Part shown: positions 63,835 to 64,000 of the stretch, piece after piece
How positions within the stretch are numbered: position 1 is the stretch's first letter
How the letters are laid out: each line of letters begins with the position of its first letter
From: Catenulispora acidiphila DSM 44928
GTDB lineage: Bacteria; Actinomycetota; Actinomycetes; Streptomycetales; Catenulisporaceae
Direction: 5' to 3'
DNA: 64,000 nt
Assembly (NCBI RefSeq): GCF_000024025.1
Contig: NC_013131.1
Span: 5,456,001-5,520,000, forward strand
Notes under the pieces: model-generated
Seen by the model: the letters and a program-made list of their open reading frames with translations, nothing else
What the model was told of the DNA's origin: nothing
Databases searched by the model: none
Translations under genes and position numbers: made by a program

Positions 63835-64000
63835 ATGAGGCCTTCGGAGATCCTTCATCTTTTACGAGTGGCCAGGCCGCCGGCACCCCACGGCGCGTAC
63901 CGCCTGGCCCGGTGCGCCACGATCGAGGACGTCGCCCGCGTCGCGCGCCGCCGCCTGCCGCTGGGTGCGCGGGCCTACCTGGAGAACGGCGGCGAGGGTC
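63835..64000 (+). CDS. FMN-dependent alpha-hydroxy-acid dehydrogenase, N-terminal part
   Basis: The frame from ATG 63835 runs off the right edge; 55 residues are seen. The beginning MRPSEILHLLRV and the later ATIEDVARVARRRLPLGARAYLENGGEG match the N-terminus of FMN-dependent L-lactate dehydrogenase/mandelate dehydrogenase-like proteins. Such enzymes oxidise L-2-hydroxy acids. A GTG at 63868 is possible, but homology starts before it. It is divergent from the F420 enzyme gene. Confidence 0.75.
   Translation, partial: MRPSEILHLLRVARPPAPHGAYRLARCATIEDVARVARRRLPLGARAYLENGGEG

Overview
The window is high-GC DNA with the strong third-position G/C bias, frequent GTG starts and F420-dependent enzymes of an actinomycete. 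The SCO2523/SCO2524 gene pair, a SigB/SigF-type sigma factor with an RsbW-like partner, a paired Ser/Thr kinase and MurJ flippase, and a P-II protein with Tyr51 fit a filamentous relative of Streptomyces or Catenulispora. The genus is an inference and is not proven by the sequence. It reads as chromosome: I see no rRNA, tRNA, CRISPR array, insertion sequence or phage block.

Layout. 1-7.9 kb: the end of an SCO2523/SCO2524 locus of unknown function, an F420-dependent oxidoreductase, an aldo/keto reductase, a helix-hairpin-helix helicase-like protein and a secreted SGNH esterase. 8-15.7 kb: MurJ with its own receptor kinase, an acidic conserved protein, an epoxide-hydrolase-like enzyme, a membrane-anchored Ser/Thr/Pro-rich protein and a DUF695-RraB protein. 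15.7-28.4 kb: a YdiJ-type FAD/FeS dehydrogenase, a two-domain VOC protein, a PadR-ABC ATPase pair without a permease, a frameshifted gene, an Rrf2-MFS-GH20 set and an FtsX-type permease. 28.4-30.6 kb: amt-glnK with a GlnR-like operator. 30.6-38.7 kb: a secreted ricin-type lectin, a large LuxR-type ATPase regulator, two tandem acyl-CoA synthetases and a secreted lipase. 38.7-48.3 kb: small metabolic enzymes, a TetR-controlled EmrB/QacA exporter with repeated operators, and an SCP2-MaoC-SDR trio that matches the parts of the eukaryotic multifunctional enzyme type 2.

48.6-64 kb: a soluble Ser/Thr kinase, a transketolase, an HhH-GPD protein, a seven-gene Mrp-type cation/proton antiporter operon without a full MnhA, and a general-stress group. 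The stress group holds DUF3618 and holin-like membrane proteins, an SRPBCC-hemerythrin fusion, the sigma factor with its anti-sigma factor and STAS antagonist, and a 24-residue membrane peptide. Two divergent promoters of SigF/SigB type share a palindrome inside this group, so the nearby sigma factor probably controls it. The end carries a HAD phosphatase, a G6PDH-family F420 enzyme and the start of an FMN-dependent alpha-hydroxy-acid dehydrogenase.

The most unusual points are the shared-palindrome divergent promoters next to the sigma factor, the Mrp operon without MnhA, the kinase-MurJ pair, the split MFE-2 trio, the 24-residue peptide, the triple operator of the TetR-MFS pair and the frameshifted gene.
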